A program made the position numbers and the translations under genes. Of a stretch of DNA of 36,124 bases, positions 16,697 to 23,721 are shown piece after piece; the first letter of the stretch is position 1, and each line of letters starts with the position of its first letter. The stretch is from a virus: positions 1 through 36,124 of IMG/VR virus record IMGVR_UViG_3300027788_001329; one strand, given 5' to 3'. Under the pieces are notes generated by a model. The model was not told where the DNA came from. It saw nothing but the letters and a program-made list of their open reading frames with translations, and did no database searches.

Positions 16697-16710
16697 GTTA
16701 TAATATACAT
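16676..16710 (+). promoter_or_regulatory. Sigma-70 promoter P1, predicted leaderless
   Basis: TTGACT (16676-16681), 17 bases, TATAAT (16699-16704), then exactly 6 bases (ATACAT) before the ATG at 16711. With the usual start 6-7 bases after the -10 box, the transcript would begin at or next to the A of ATG, leaving no leader or ribosome binding site. Promoters P2 (23687) and P3 (28925) have the same geometry. Confidence 0.8.
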
Positions 16711-17931
16711 ATGATAATAGAGAAACCATCTACGTGTGAAGACTGTCTGACCTATTTACTAGGCAAGTGTAAAGTATCGATAGACGATAAACCTATACTA
16801 GTAAGTTTGAATAAGCAGTTGAATAGAAAAGTTGCATTAACTGATCGGCAATTTGCATTACTAAAAGGCAAACTGTTAAACTACTCTCGAGTATGGTTTG
16901 ACGAAGATGTTGATATAGAGACTGTTGTTAATAATTTAAAGTATCCGTTAAGAGAAATAGATAGATCGCATTGGCTTAAAATTCTTACATATAACGACGA
17001 GGATCTTCTTGGAATTAGATTCCCTTTTAATAAAAAAGTCATTGATAGAATTGAAGAGTTACGTAATATGGAGCCTAAGAATAATCTAAAGTATAAAGAT
17101 AATACTCATTACTTCCATCTTACACCAAAGAACGTTTTTGGATTAGTTGAAATAGCAAAACGGTTTGAAACTAAATTTGTTATACATGATGAAATTTTAG
17201 AAATATATAATCAACTAATAGAGTATGAGAAGAATTGGGCTGACTATGTGCCAGGCATATATGATTACAAAGTTTGTAATATTCCTGATGTAGCAATCGA
17301 AAACTTAAAAAATGAACTAGGCGATTGTAATAAAGATACGTTATCTTTATATTATGATAGGAGATACTTGTACGGGTTAGAAGAATTTAATTACGACTTA
17401 GTTGATCAAAGTATTAAGAAGCATACTATTATAGCTCAGCATATTATTAAAAGAGATAAGTCAGTTGTATTAATTAATAATAAATCTGTTAACTTAAATG
17501 ATCTATTGTCAGCAATATACGAAATTGGTAGACTGCCAATGTTAGTTATTCTTACTCCTAATACTGCACATGATACATTATTTGAAATACATAATGTACT
17601 TAAAAATATTATTCCTTCTGAAGAAATGGCTGTATTATTTAGAAAAGATGGCACTGATCTGTTTAATGAGTATGTTAAAACACAAAAACTTAATAATATG
17701 GTTGACATTAACACTAAAGTAGTGTATATTAGTAGTATAAAGTTACCTAAGCCATTATTACAATCAGATTGGCATGCAAGCTGTAGTTTATCTTTTGATA
17801 GCTCTAAGTTAACATACAATCATGTTAGTGGATATGTAGACACATTTGATCTACGTATTACATATGACGAAATTGGAATTGGTGGACTTTGGGACAGAAC
17901 TGAGCGGAGATACATACGTGCGAACATGTAA
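16711..17931 (+). CDS. Unrecognised 406-aa phage protein upstream of uvsW
   Basis: I do not recognise a domain in this 406-residue protein. It has an N-terminal CxxC pair within STCEDCLTYLLGKC (8-21; three Cys), which could bind a metal, and a C-terminal half rich in beta-branched residues with a VILINNKSVNL/LPMLVILTPN region that could be an alpha/beta domain. It is transcribed from the strong promoter P1 and its end overlaps the uvsW start by 14 bases. The position suggests a partner of UvsW in recombination or replication restart, but this is only inference from position. The CxxC plus helicase neighbour could suggest a nucleic-acid-binding adaptor. Confidence 0.75.
   Translation: MIIEKPSTCEDCLTYLLGKCKVSIDDKPILVSLNKQLNRKVALTDRQFALLKGKLLNYSRVWFDEDVDIETVVNNLKYPLREIDRSHWLKILTYNDEDLLGIRFPFNKKVIDRIEELRNMEPKNNLKYKDNTHYFHLTPKNVFGLVEIAKRFETKFVIHDEILEIYNQLIEYEKNWADYVPGIYDYKVCNIPDVAIENLKNELGDCNKDTLSLYYDRRYLYGLEEFNYDLVDQSIKKHTIIAQHIIKRDKSVVLINNKSVNLNDLLSAIYEIGRLPMLVILTPNTAHDTLFEIHNVLKNIIPSEEMAVLFRKDGTDLFNEYVKTQKLNNMVDINTKVVYISSIKLPKPLLQSDWHASCSLSFDSSKLTYNHVSGYVDTFDLRITYDEIGIGGLWDRTERRYIRANM
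17906..17920 (+). promoter_or_regulatory. Ribosome binding site that sets the uvsW start
   Basis: GGAG at 17906-17909 is followed by 8 bases and GTG at 17918. Upstream in-frame starts (TTG 17846, ATG 17864) have no such site, and the GTG start gives an N-terminus that aligns in length with T4 UvsW. Confidence 0.6.
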
Positions 17932-19381
17932 ACTAGTTATTGAAGATGAAGTAAATATTAAGCTAGAAGGACTAGAGGTAGATGTACGGAGAAAACTTGC
18001 AAGTGCATTAAAGTTTGAAGTACCTTATGCTCGATACATGCCGCAATATAAATTAGGCCGCTGGGATGGTAAAGTTGCTTTCTTTGGTATAGGCGGCACC
18101 GGTTATGTTAATCACCTTGACGTAGTGCAAGAAGTCCTTGCTAAAAATAATGTAAAAATAGTTGACATTGACGACCGAAGACATCCTATTGATTTAAAGT
18201 TTACACATGTTACAGAACGTTATTGGGCAGACCAAGGTGTATGTTGGCCCGAAGGACATCCTGTAGCAGGTACAGAAATTATCCTGCGAGATTATCAAGT
18301 TGAAGCTATTAATAACTTCCTTGACAATCCACAGAGCTTGCAACAGATCGCGACTGGAGCAGGCAAGACTATCACCACTGCGACACTAAGTCACATGACA
18401 GAAAGATACGGGCGTAGCCTAGTTATCGTCCCCAATAAGAGTCTCGTCGAGCAAACGGAAGAGGACTACATTAATTGTAATCTGGATGTGGGTGTGTACT
18501 TTGGTGATAGGAAACAATTAGGTAAGACTCATACTATTTGTACTTGGCAAAGTTTAAATATCTTAGATAAGAAAACAAAAGATGGCTCAGCAGTATTGTC
18601 GTTAGCAGAGTTTTTAGAAGGCGTGAGTACTATTATTATTGACGAAGTACACCAAGCAAAAGCAGAAGTACTTAAAAATTTGTTAACACGTAACTTACGT
18701 AATGCTCCAATTCGTTGGGGACTAACAGGAACAGTACCTAAAGAACAGTTTGAATTTCAAAGTATACATGCTAGTTTAGGTCCTGTAATTGGAAACATTA
18801 CAGCAAAAGAGTTACAAGACAAAGGTGTGTTATCTAACTGCCATGTTAATGTGTGCCAGTTAATTGATACAGTAGCACACAGCGATTATCAATCAGAATT
18901 AAAATATCTTGTTTCTAACGAAGCAAGAATAGAATATATGTCAAAACTGTTAACTAAGATATCACAAGCCGGTAATACACTGATACTAGTTGATAGAATC
19001 TCAGCAGGGCAGATGCTTGCTGAGTTAATACCTGATAGCACTTTCATAAGCGGAAGTGTTAAAGTAAAAGACCGGAAAGAAACCTATGATACAATTAAAA
19101 AAGGTACCAATGAAGTGATTATTGCAACCTATGGTGTTGCGGCTGTTGGTATTAATATCCCTAGGATCTTTAATCTTGTGCTTATTGAGCCGGGCAAGAG
19201 TTTTGTTCGAGTAATACAATCAATTGGTAGAGGCGTAAGAAAGGCTGAAGACAAAGACTTCGTACAAATATGGGACTTGACATCAACATGCAAGTACGCG
19301 AAGCGACATCTAACTCAACGTAAGAAGTTTTACAAAGAGGCAGAGTATCCCTTTACAATCGAAAAAATAGACTGGAATTAA
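17918..19381 (+). CDS. uvsW: UvsW-type recombination DNA helicase
   Basis: This 487-residue protein (GTG start) is a superfamily 2 helicase that in T4 drives branch migration and fork regression and ends origin-dependent initiation by unwinding R-loops. The N-terminal domain includes YMPQYKLGRWDGKVAFF, which matches T4's RFNPRFRYGNWDGRIRLL. Motif Q region LRDYQVEAI is followed by Walker A ATGAGKT (145-151), Walker B DEVH (242-245), motif III GLTGT and motif VI QSIGRGVRK near 424-432. Length is close to T4 UvsW. It overlaps the preceding gene by 14 bases and is part of the P1 transcription unit. Confidence 0.94.
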   Translation: MRTCKLVIEDEVNIKLEGLEVDVRRKLASALKFEVPYARYMPQYKLGRWDGKVAFFGIGGTGYVNHLDVVQEVLAKNNVKIVDIDDRRHPIDLKFTHVTERYWADQGVCWPEGHPVAGTEIILRDYQVEAINNFLDNPQSLQQIATGAGKTITTATLSHMTERYGRSLVIVPNKSLVEQTEEDYINCNLDVGVYFGDRKQLGKTHTICTWQSLNILDKKTKDGSAVLSLAEFLEGVSTIIIDEVHQAKAEVLKNLLTRNLRNAPIRWGLTGTVPKEQFEFQSIHASLGPVIGNITAKELQDKGVLSNCHVNVCQLIDTVAHSDYQSELKYLVSNEARIEYMSKLLTKISQAGNTLILVDRISAGQMLAELIPDSTFISGSVKVKDRKETYDTIKKGTNEVIIATYGVAAVGINIPRIFNLVLIEPGKSFVRVIQSIGRGVRKAEDKDFVQIWDLTSTCKYAKRHLTQRKKFYKEAEYPFTIEKIDWN

Positions 19382-19387
19382 ATATAT

Positions 19388-19894
19388 ATGCAAATATTAA
19401 CACTCGAAAACGAAGCACTAGACCTAAACACTTTACCAGATCAAATCGAAGAAGACATACGCTTTAGCGTATTAGACAATTCAGATAAAGAAAATCCTGA
19501 TTTCTTTTTTATTCCTTTAATTTTCTTAGAGTCGTTTAGTTCTCCAGGTGTTGTTTTAAAAGTAGGCGAAACAGAAATACAAATGCCAATTGATTGGCAC
19601 ATTGCTGTAGGTTGTAGCGAAAGTGGAAATGACTTAGAAGTGCTTCCACTAACAAGTATAGGAGACAGAGGATTTGAAGCATTCTTGTTTAATCCAATGG
19701 CCAGCTTCAAACCTGAGTTTGGAGAAGTTAAGGTAATTAATTATTACAATGATGTTAAATGGTATTTTCCAAAGATGCGTAACGGTCAATTATTAACCGT
19801 TCCTATGGAAACTAAAAAAGAACCGTTGTGTGCCTTTTTTATTAAGGACATCACAAGACAAACAGAAGTGATTAAATATGGAGAGTTATTGTAA
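19388..19894 (+). CDS. Conserved-type hypothetical phage protein
   Basis: This 168-residue protein has no domain I recognise. It is acidic at the N-terminus (EALDLNTLPDQIEEDIRF) and has a central beta-rich part with a DWHIAVGCSESGNDLEVLPL segment followed by ISIGDRGFEAF-like residues and FNP. This looks like a compact beta-barrel, perhaps a nucleic-acid- or protein-binding adaptor. It begins six bases after uvsW and ends just before the cupin gene, so it belongs to the same transcription unit. Confidence 0.7.
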   Translation: MQILTLENEALDLNTLPDQIEEDIRFSVLDNSDKENPDFFFIPLIFLESFSSPGVVLKVGETEIQMPIDWHIAVGCSESGNDLEVLPLTSIGDRGFEAFLFNPMASFKPEFGEVKVINYYNDVKWYFPKMRNGQLLTVPMETKKEPLCAFFIKDITRQTEVIKYGELL

Positions 19895-19895
19895 A

Positions 19896-20243
19896 ATGAA
19901 AGCAGGAAAAGTTTGGGGTCAAACGGAATTGATCCATGCAAACGGCGTACTAGAGTTTCACCGTATTGAATACAAAGCAGGATTTAAATGTTCAGAACAT
20001 GAACACCAATTTAAATGGAACGGATTCTTTGTTGAATCGGGCAAGATGATTGTTCGTGTTTGGCAAGATGATCAAGATGGTCTCGTAGATGAAACTATTC
20101 TTGAAGCAGGGGATTTTACTCAAGTTAAACCGGGTAAGATCCATCAGTTCGAAGGTCTCGAAGATGGAGTAGCCTTTGAACTTTATTGGGCAGAATTTAA
20201 CCACAATGATATTGTGCGTAGATCTGTCGGAACAAAAGTATAA
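19896..20243 (+). CDS. Single-domain cupin
   Basis: This 115-residue protein starts at the ATG at 19896, with GGAGAG ten bases upstream; an in-frame ATG at 19878 lies inside the previous gene. The fold is a cupin: EYKAGFKCSEHEHQFKWNGF (motif 1, two His plus Trp/Asn) and PGKIHQFEGLEDGVAFELYW (motif 2 with His). The metal-ligand pattern HEH...H matches sugar-isomerase or regulatory cupins. It has no second domain. It lies just before the YhhQ-type transporter gene. The substrate is unknown. Confidence 0.7.
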   Translation: MKAGKVWGQTELIHANGVLEFHRIEYKAGFKCSEHEHQFKWNGFFVESGKMIVRVWQDDQDGLVDETILEAGDFTQVKPGKIHQFEGLEDGVAFELYWAEFNHNDIVRRSVGTKV

Positions 20244-20254
20244 CAGGAGAACAT

Positions 20255-21016
20255 ATGTTAACAAAACTTTTAGAAGGTGTAGACAAGGCGCTTGTCAGGA
20301 ATCTTGTGATTCTACACACCCTAGTAATTGCAGTAAGTAATTACTTGGTAACAATTAGATTTGATCTATTCCCGGGTGCAGAGTTGCCCTTATTTGGATC
20401 ATTTCCACTAGCGGCGGCGGCGTTTACATTTCCGATCGTTGTAATTGCAACTGACCTTACAGTACGTATGGTAGGTAAGCAAGCAGGTAGAGCTGTTGTA
20501 GCAATGGCTATTATTCCTGCTATTGTAGTATCGGTACTTGTGCTATTAGCACTAGGTGACGAACATGCATATAGAGTAGGTATAGCATCAGGTGTAGCAT
20601 ATGCAGTAGGTACAATGCTTGATGTATATGTGTTCCAACACATTCGTGAGCGTATGAGTGCATGGTGGATTGCACCAGCAGTATCAACTATTGCGGCAAA
20701 CATTATTGATACATATGCTTTCTTCTACACAGCATTTTATCCTGCACCTTGGGTTGCAGAGGTAGCATTAAATAATACACTTACAAAAATTGTTATAGGA
20801 CTAATTGTATTCCTTCCAGCATACGGTATATTGTTAAAATGGATGCAAGGCAAAGTAGTTGTAGAAGCACCTAAGCCAGTAGCTAAAAAGACTACTAAAG
20901 TTAAAGCTAAAGCACCAGCTAAAACTGGAGGCAAAAAAGCAGGCGAGCTAAGTATGACTCCAACTGCTATTAAGCAACGTGAAGCACGAGCTAAAGCAAA
21001 AGCGAAAAAGGTATAA
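20255..21016 (+). CDS. yhhQ: YhhQ/VUT-family queuosine-precursor transporter with Lys/Ala-rich tail
   Basis: This 253-residue inner-membrane protein aligns over its first ~200 residues with E. coli YhhQ, which imports 7-deazaguanine (preQ0/preQ1). Matching blocks are LHTLVIAVSNYLV, FTFPIVVIATDLTVRM, MLDVYVFQHIRE, WWIAPAVSTIAANIIDT and FLPAYGILL; there are about six transmembrane segments (near 15-35, 52-72, 82-100, 108-126, 140-160, 176-196). The last ~50 residues are unlike YhhQ: a Lys/Ala/Pro-rich, histone-like tail. The start follows a strong AGGAG. Phages use such transporters to supply precursors for 7-deazaguanine in DNA or tRNA; no deazaguanine-DNA gene is seen here. Confidence 0.9.
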   Translation: MLTKLLEGVDKALVRNLVILHTLVIAVSNYLVTIRFDLFPGAELPLFGSFPLAAAAFTFPIVVIATDLTVRMVGKQAGRAVVAMAIIPAIVVSVLVLLALGDEHAYRVGIASGVAYAVGTMLDVYVFQHIRERMSAWWIAPAVSTIAANIIDTYAFFYTAFYPAPWVAEVALNNTLTKIVIGLIVFLPAYGILLKWMQGKVVVEAPKPVAKKTTKVKAKAPAKTGGKKAGELSMTPTAIKQREARAKAKAKKV

Positions 21017-21019
21017 ATG

Positions 21020-21043
21020 CGTTGGGTAATCTTATACCCAACG
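21020..21043 (+). promoter_or_regulatory. Perfect 9-bp hairpin over a TTG start
   Basis: CGTTGGGTA (21020-21028) and TACCCAACG (21035-21043) form a 9-bp stem with a 6-base loop. The TTG start of the next gene (21022) lies inside the left arm. No run of T follows, so it is not a standard terminator. An 11-codon ATG frame (21017-21052) runs across it in a different frame. Confidence 0.4.
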
Positions 21044-21294
21044 AAGCACTAATATACGAGCGAGCCAACGGTGTTGTGTTCGCTCGTTATCGTGACCCGC
21101 CACACAATAAACAACCTAGATGGGTTATTGGTGGTGAACCAAATGCTACAGCAAGAGCATTAGGAATTGTAAGTTATGACGAATGGAAAGAAGTAATGTC
21201 AATTGCAGAAAAAGATCCAAACGTTAAAAAACAACTTGACAGATTAATGATTATGTATTATACTGTTAAAGATGAATTAAAGGAAAACGAATGA
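21022..21294 (+). CDS. Small hypothetical protein with TTG start inside a hairpin
   Basis: This 90-residue protein has no recognisable domain. No ATG occurs in frame near the N-terminus; the TTG at 21022, with AAGG about ten bases upstream, is the best start. The protein begins with a NLIPNEALIYERANGVVFAR segment, then PRWVIGGEP and a helical C-terminus with KQLDRLMIMYYTVKDEL. The start is inside a hairpin, which would reduce translation unless the stem is opened. It overlaps kdsA by 4 bases, so it may couple to the sugar operon. Confidence 0.6.
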   Translation: MGNLIPNEALIYERANGVVFARYRDPPHNKQPRWVIGGEPNATARALGIVSYDEWKEVMSIAEKDPNVKKQLDRLMIMYYTVKDELKENE

Positions 21295-22064
21295 GAATTA
21301 TAGCAGGCCCATGCCAACACGAGACATTAGCACAGTCAGCAGAAATTGCTGAAGAGTGCAAACGTGTATGTGACATGCACGGAATTGAATACATATTCAA
21401 AGCAAGCTATGATAAAGCTAATCGCAGTAGCGAACAAGGCAAACGAGGTATTGGCTTAGGCCCCACACTAGAAGATTTTCGTACATTAAAAAAACAATAC
21501 AATATACAAACGTTAACTGATGTACACGACGAATTACAAGTTGAACAAATTATGTATGCATATAGTGATGCAGTAGATGTATTACAAATTCCTGCATTCT
21601 TATGTAGACAAACTGATTTAATTAAAGCGGCTTGTGCTACAGATAAAATTGTTAATATTAAAAAAGGACAGTTCCTTGCACCGTGGGACATGACTGGCAT
21701 ATTAACTAAAACAGAAGGTGCTAAAGAAGTTTGGATTACCGAACGAGGAACAAGTTTTGGATATAACACATTGGTTGTCGACTACACCGGTCTACTTTAC
21801 ATGTTGGATAATTTTAGCGAGCCATTGGTTCTTGATTGTACACATGCTGTACAAAAGCCCGGGGGACTTGGTGGCTCGTCAGGCGGTAATCGTAACTACG
21901 TGCCTGGCGTGGCTCGCTCTGGCAGTGCTCTTGGTATTTCATCGTTCTTCTTAGAAGTCCATAAAGACCCTGATAATGCACCTAGTGACGGTCCAAATAT
22001 GTTACACTTAGATGACTTCGAACAAGTTGTAAACGATATAGTTAAGTATAATTATGAACGATAA
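21291..22064 (+). CDS. kdsA: 3-deoxy-D-manno-octulosonate 8-phosphate synthase
   Basis: KdsA condenses phosphoenolpyruvate with arabinose-5-phosphate to give Kdo-8-phosphate. This 257-residue protein has all hallmark blocks: FKASYDKANRSS (36-47), LTDVHDELQ (75-83), QIPAFLCRQTDL (99-110), SFGYNTLVVDYTG (155-167), CTHAVQKPGG (183-192) and LEVHKDPDNAPSDGP (221-235). An AGPC motif with Cys8 at the N-terminus, plus His185, Glu222 and Asp233, match the four ligands of the metal-dependent class of KdsA; the metal-free E. coli enzyme has Asn in place of that Cys. Length is close to normal (about 265-285). It overlaps hemE by 11 bases. Confidence 0.95.
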   Translation: MRIIAGPCQHETLAQSAEIAEECKRVCDMHGIEYIFKASYDKANRSSEQGKRGIGLGPTLEDFRTLKKQYNIQTLTDVHDELQVEQIMYAYSDAVDVLQIPAFLCRQTDLIKAACATDKIVNIKKGQFLAPWDMTGILTKTEGAKEVWITERGTSFGYNTLVVDYTGLLYMLDNFSEPLVLDCTHAVQKPGGLGGSSGGNRNYVPGVARSGSALGISSFFLEVHKDPDNAPSDGPNMLHLDDFEQVVNDIVKYNYER

Positions 22065-23031
22065 ATTTCAAAATGCATGTAATAGGGCAGAACAATCAAC
22101 ACCTCCAATTTGGATGATGCGACAAGCGGGTAGATACCAAAAAGGTTACATGGCAATGAAAGAAGATTGGTCATTTGAACAAATGTGTAAGCTACCTCGT
22201 ATAGCCGCAAAAGTTGCTATGCTACCAATAGAACAATTTGATTTTGATATTGCAATATTGTTTAGTGATATATTATTCCCAATCGAAGGGCTTGGCGTTC
22301 CTTTAAAGTTTGATCCTGGCCCACAGTTTGAATGGACTATTAACGAAGACAACTATAAAGATCACTCCAATATTGAATTAGCAATTAAGCATATGGAGTT
22401 CCAAGCAAGAGCAGTAACAACAACAAGAGAAATGTTGCCTTCTAATAAAAGTCTTATTGGCTTTGTTGGTGGCCCTTGGACATTATTAAATTATGCTACA
22501 GGTAAAAATCCTAAGCTAAGTTTAAAATGGAAAACACAATACTTGCGTGAAGTTATTGTTCCTGTACTATATAGAAATATAAATTTGCAATTAGATGCAG
22601 GTGCTGAAAAAGTAATGATATTAGATAGTGGTGTAGGCAATATGAGTGAGCAGTATTTTAAGAAAGAATACGTTAACTTATTACAACCACTAATACAAAC
22701 TGACACAGGATATTACACACAACATTTAAATGCAAACTGCTTACCTACATTATATAAAATGGGATGGGCAGGCATAGGAGTTGACAGTATTGTTGACATT
22801 ACTAAAACATTTAAGAAATACAAGGACGGATTTATACAAGGCAATTTTGATGAAAAACTTTTATTGTTACCTAAAGAAGAATGTCGATCGCACATTGAAG
22901 ATTTTTGTAACACAATGCAAACAGTTGACCATACTGGTTGGGTTTGTGGACTTGGACATGGCATAACAAAAACTACTCCGGAAGAAAATGTAAAAATGTT
23001 CGTAGATATGATTAGAGAGAGATTTAAATGA
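22054..23031 (+). CDS. hemE: Uroporphyrinogen decarboxylase
   Basis: HemE converts uroporphyrinogen III to coproporphyrinogen III in heme and chlorophyll synthesis. This 325-residue protein aligns end to end with bacterial HemE: PIWMMRQAGRYQKGYM (18-33, Arg23), AILFSDILFPIEGLG (67-81, Asp72), IGFVGGPWTLLNYATG, a VMILDSGVGN segment, GFIQGNFDEKLL and the terminal GLGHGITKTTPEENV (299-313, His302). The catalytic Asp and the substrate-binding Arg and His are all present. HemE is usually about 350 residues; the missing length is in short loops. It overlaps kdsA by 11 bases and kdsB by 4. The adjacent Kdo genes have no metabolic link to it. Confidence 0.93.
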   Translation: MNDKFQNACNRAEQSTPPIWMMRQAGRYQKGYMAMKEDWSFEQMCKLPRIAAKVAMLPIEQFDFDIAILFSDILFPIEGLGVPLKFDPGPQFEWTINEDNYKDHSNIELAIKHMEFQARAVTTTREMLPSNKSLIGFVGGPWTLLNYATGKNPKLSLKWKTQYLREVIVPVLYRNINLQLDAGAEKVMILDSGVGNMSEQYFKKEYVNLLQPLIQTDTGYYTQHLNANCLPTLYKMGWAGIGVDSIVDITKTFKKYKDGFIQGNFDEKLLLLPKEECRSHIEDFCNTMQTVDHTGWVCGLGHGITKTTPEENVKMFVDMIRERFK

Positions 23032-23690
23032 AAACAGCAATACTAATACCAGCACGTTTAGAAAGTACACGTTATCCAAATAAAATGTTAGTTGAACTAG
23101 ATGGTAAGCCGTTAATTCAACGAGTATATGAAGCATGTAAAGAAACAGTTTACGACACGTATGTTGTTACAGACAGCGAAGAAATAGCAAGCCTAGTTCC
23201 TAATTCTATTATGACTAAAGACGCAACTAACGGTACTGAAAGATGTGCTATGGCCGCAGAAGGATTAGATTATGATTACTTTGTAAACGTACAAGGTGAT
23301 ATGCCTGATGTTACTGAGGATATGATTTATAATGTAGTAGAGCAATTAAAAGAATATGAAGTGTCAACTTTATATACTGACATGAGAGAAGAGGACCAAG
23401 ATAAACCTGATAGTGTTAAACTAATTAAATCAAATAACAAAGTGTTATGGATGGGTAGAGGAATGACAGGATACGGAAATTGGCATTTAGGTATATACGG
23501 ATATGCTAAAGTTGCACTGAGCATGTACAGAAATTTAGATCTGCACTTAGAAGAAGCCACTGAAAAACTAGAGCAACTACGTTGGTTAAAGAACGGTATT
23601 GATATTGGTTGCGCCTGGACTAAATTTGATGGTGTGGAAATAAACACCGAAGAAGATATTCATCTTTGGAATGACAAAAATAATGCTTGA
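23028..23690 (+). CDS. kdsB: CMP-Kdo synthetase (3-deoxy-manno-octulosonate cytidylyltransferase)
   Basis: KdsB couples Kdo to CTP to give CMP-Kdo, the donor for Kdo transferases. This 220-residue protein has PARLESTRYPNK (8-19, the CTP-binding loop), TNGTERCA (67-74), YFVNVQGDMP (84-93), NWHLGIYGY (151-159), EKLEQLRWLKNG (179-190) and DGVEINTEEDI (201-211). Bacterial KdsB has about 248 residues; the central dimerisation loop is shorter here. The related sialic-acid synthetases lack this block set, so KdsB is the better call. It is the last gene of the kdsA-hemE-kdsB trio and its stop lies right at promoter P2. Confidence 0.93.
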   Translation: MKTAILIPARLESTRYPNKMLVELDGKPLIQRVYEACKETVYDTYVVTDSEEIASLVPNSIMTKDATNGTERCAMAAEGLDYDYFVNVQGDMPDVTEDMIYNVVEQLKEYEVSTLYTDMREEDQDKPDSVKLIKSNNKVLWMGRGMTGYGNWHLGIYGYAKVALSMYRNLDLHLEEATEKLEQLRWLKNGIDIGCAWTKFDGVEINTEEDIHLWNDKNNA

Positions 23691-23721
23691 CTTCATTAGT
23701 AAAAGGTAGTATAATTAAACT
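23687..23721 (+). promoter_or_regulatory. Sigma-70 promoter P2, predicted leaderless
   Basis: TTGACT (23687-23692), 17 bases, TATAAT (23710-23715), then 6 bases (TAAACT) before the ATG at 23722. The -35 box overlaps the kdsB stop. The geometry equals P1 and P3. The spacer shares AAAAG-TAG with P3 before the -10 box. Confidence 0.8.

Noticed and set aside
22054-23031. Calling this gene a methylcobalamin-type methyltransferase of the same superfamily
   Set aside because: The MMRQAGRY, FSDIL and GLGHG motifs and end-to-end alignment are specific for HemE.
23681-23690. AATGCTTGA as a T4 MotA middle-promoter box before gp62
   Set aside because: It is 19 bases from the -10 box; MotA boxes lie about 11-13 bases from it. 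The same bases form part of a standard sigma-70 -35 region.
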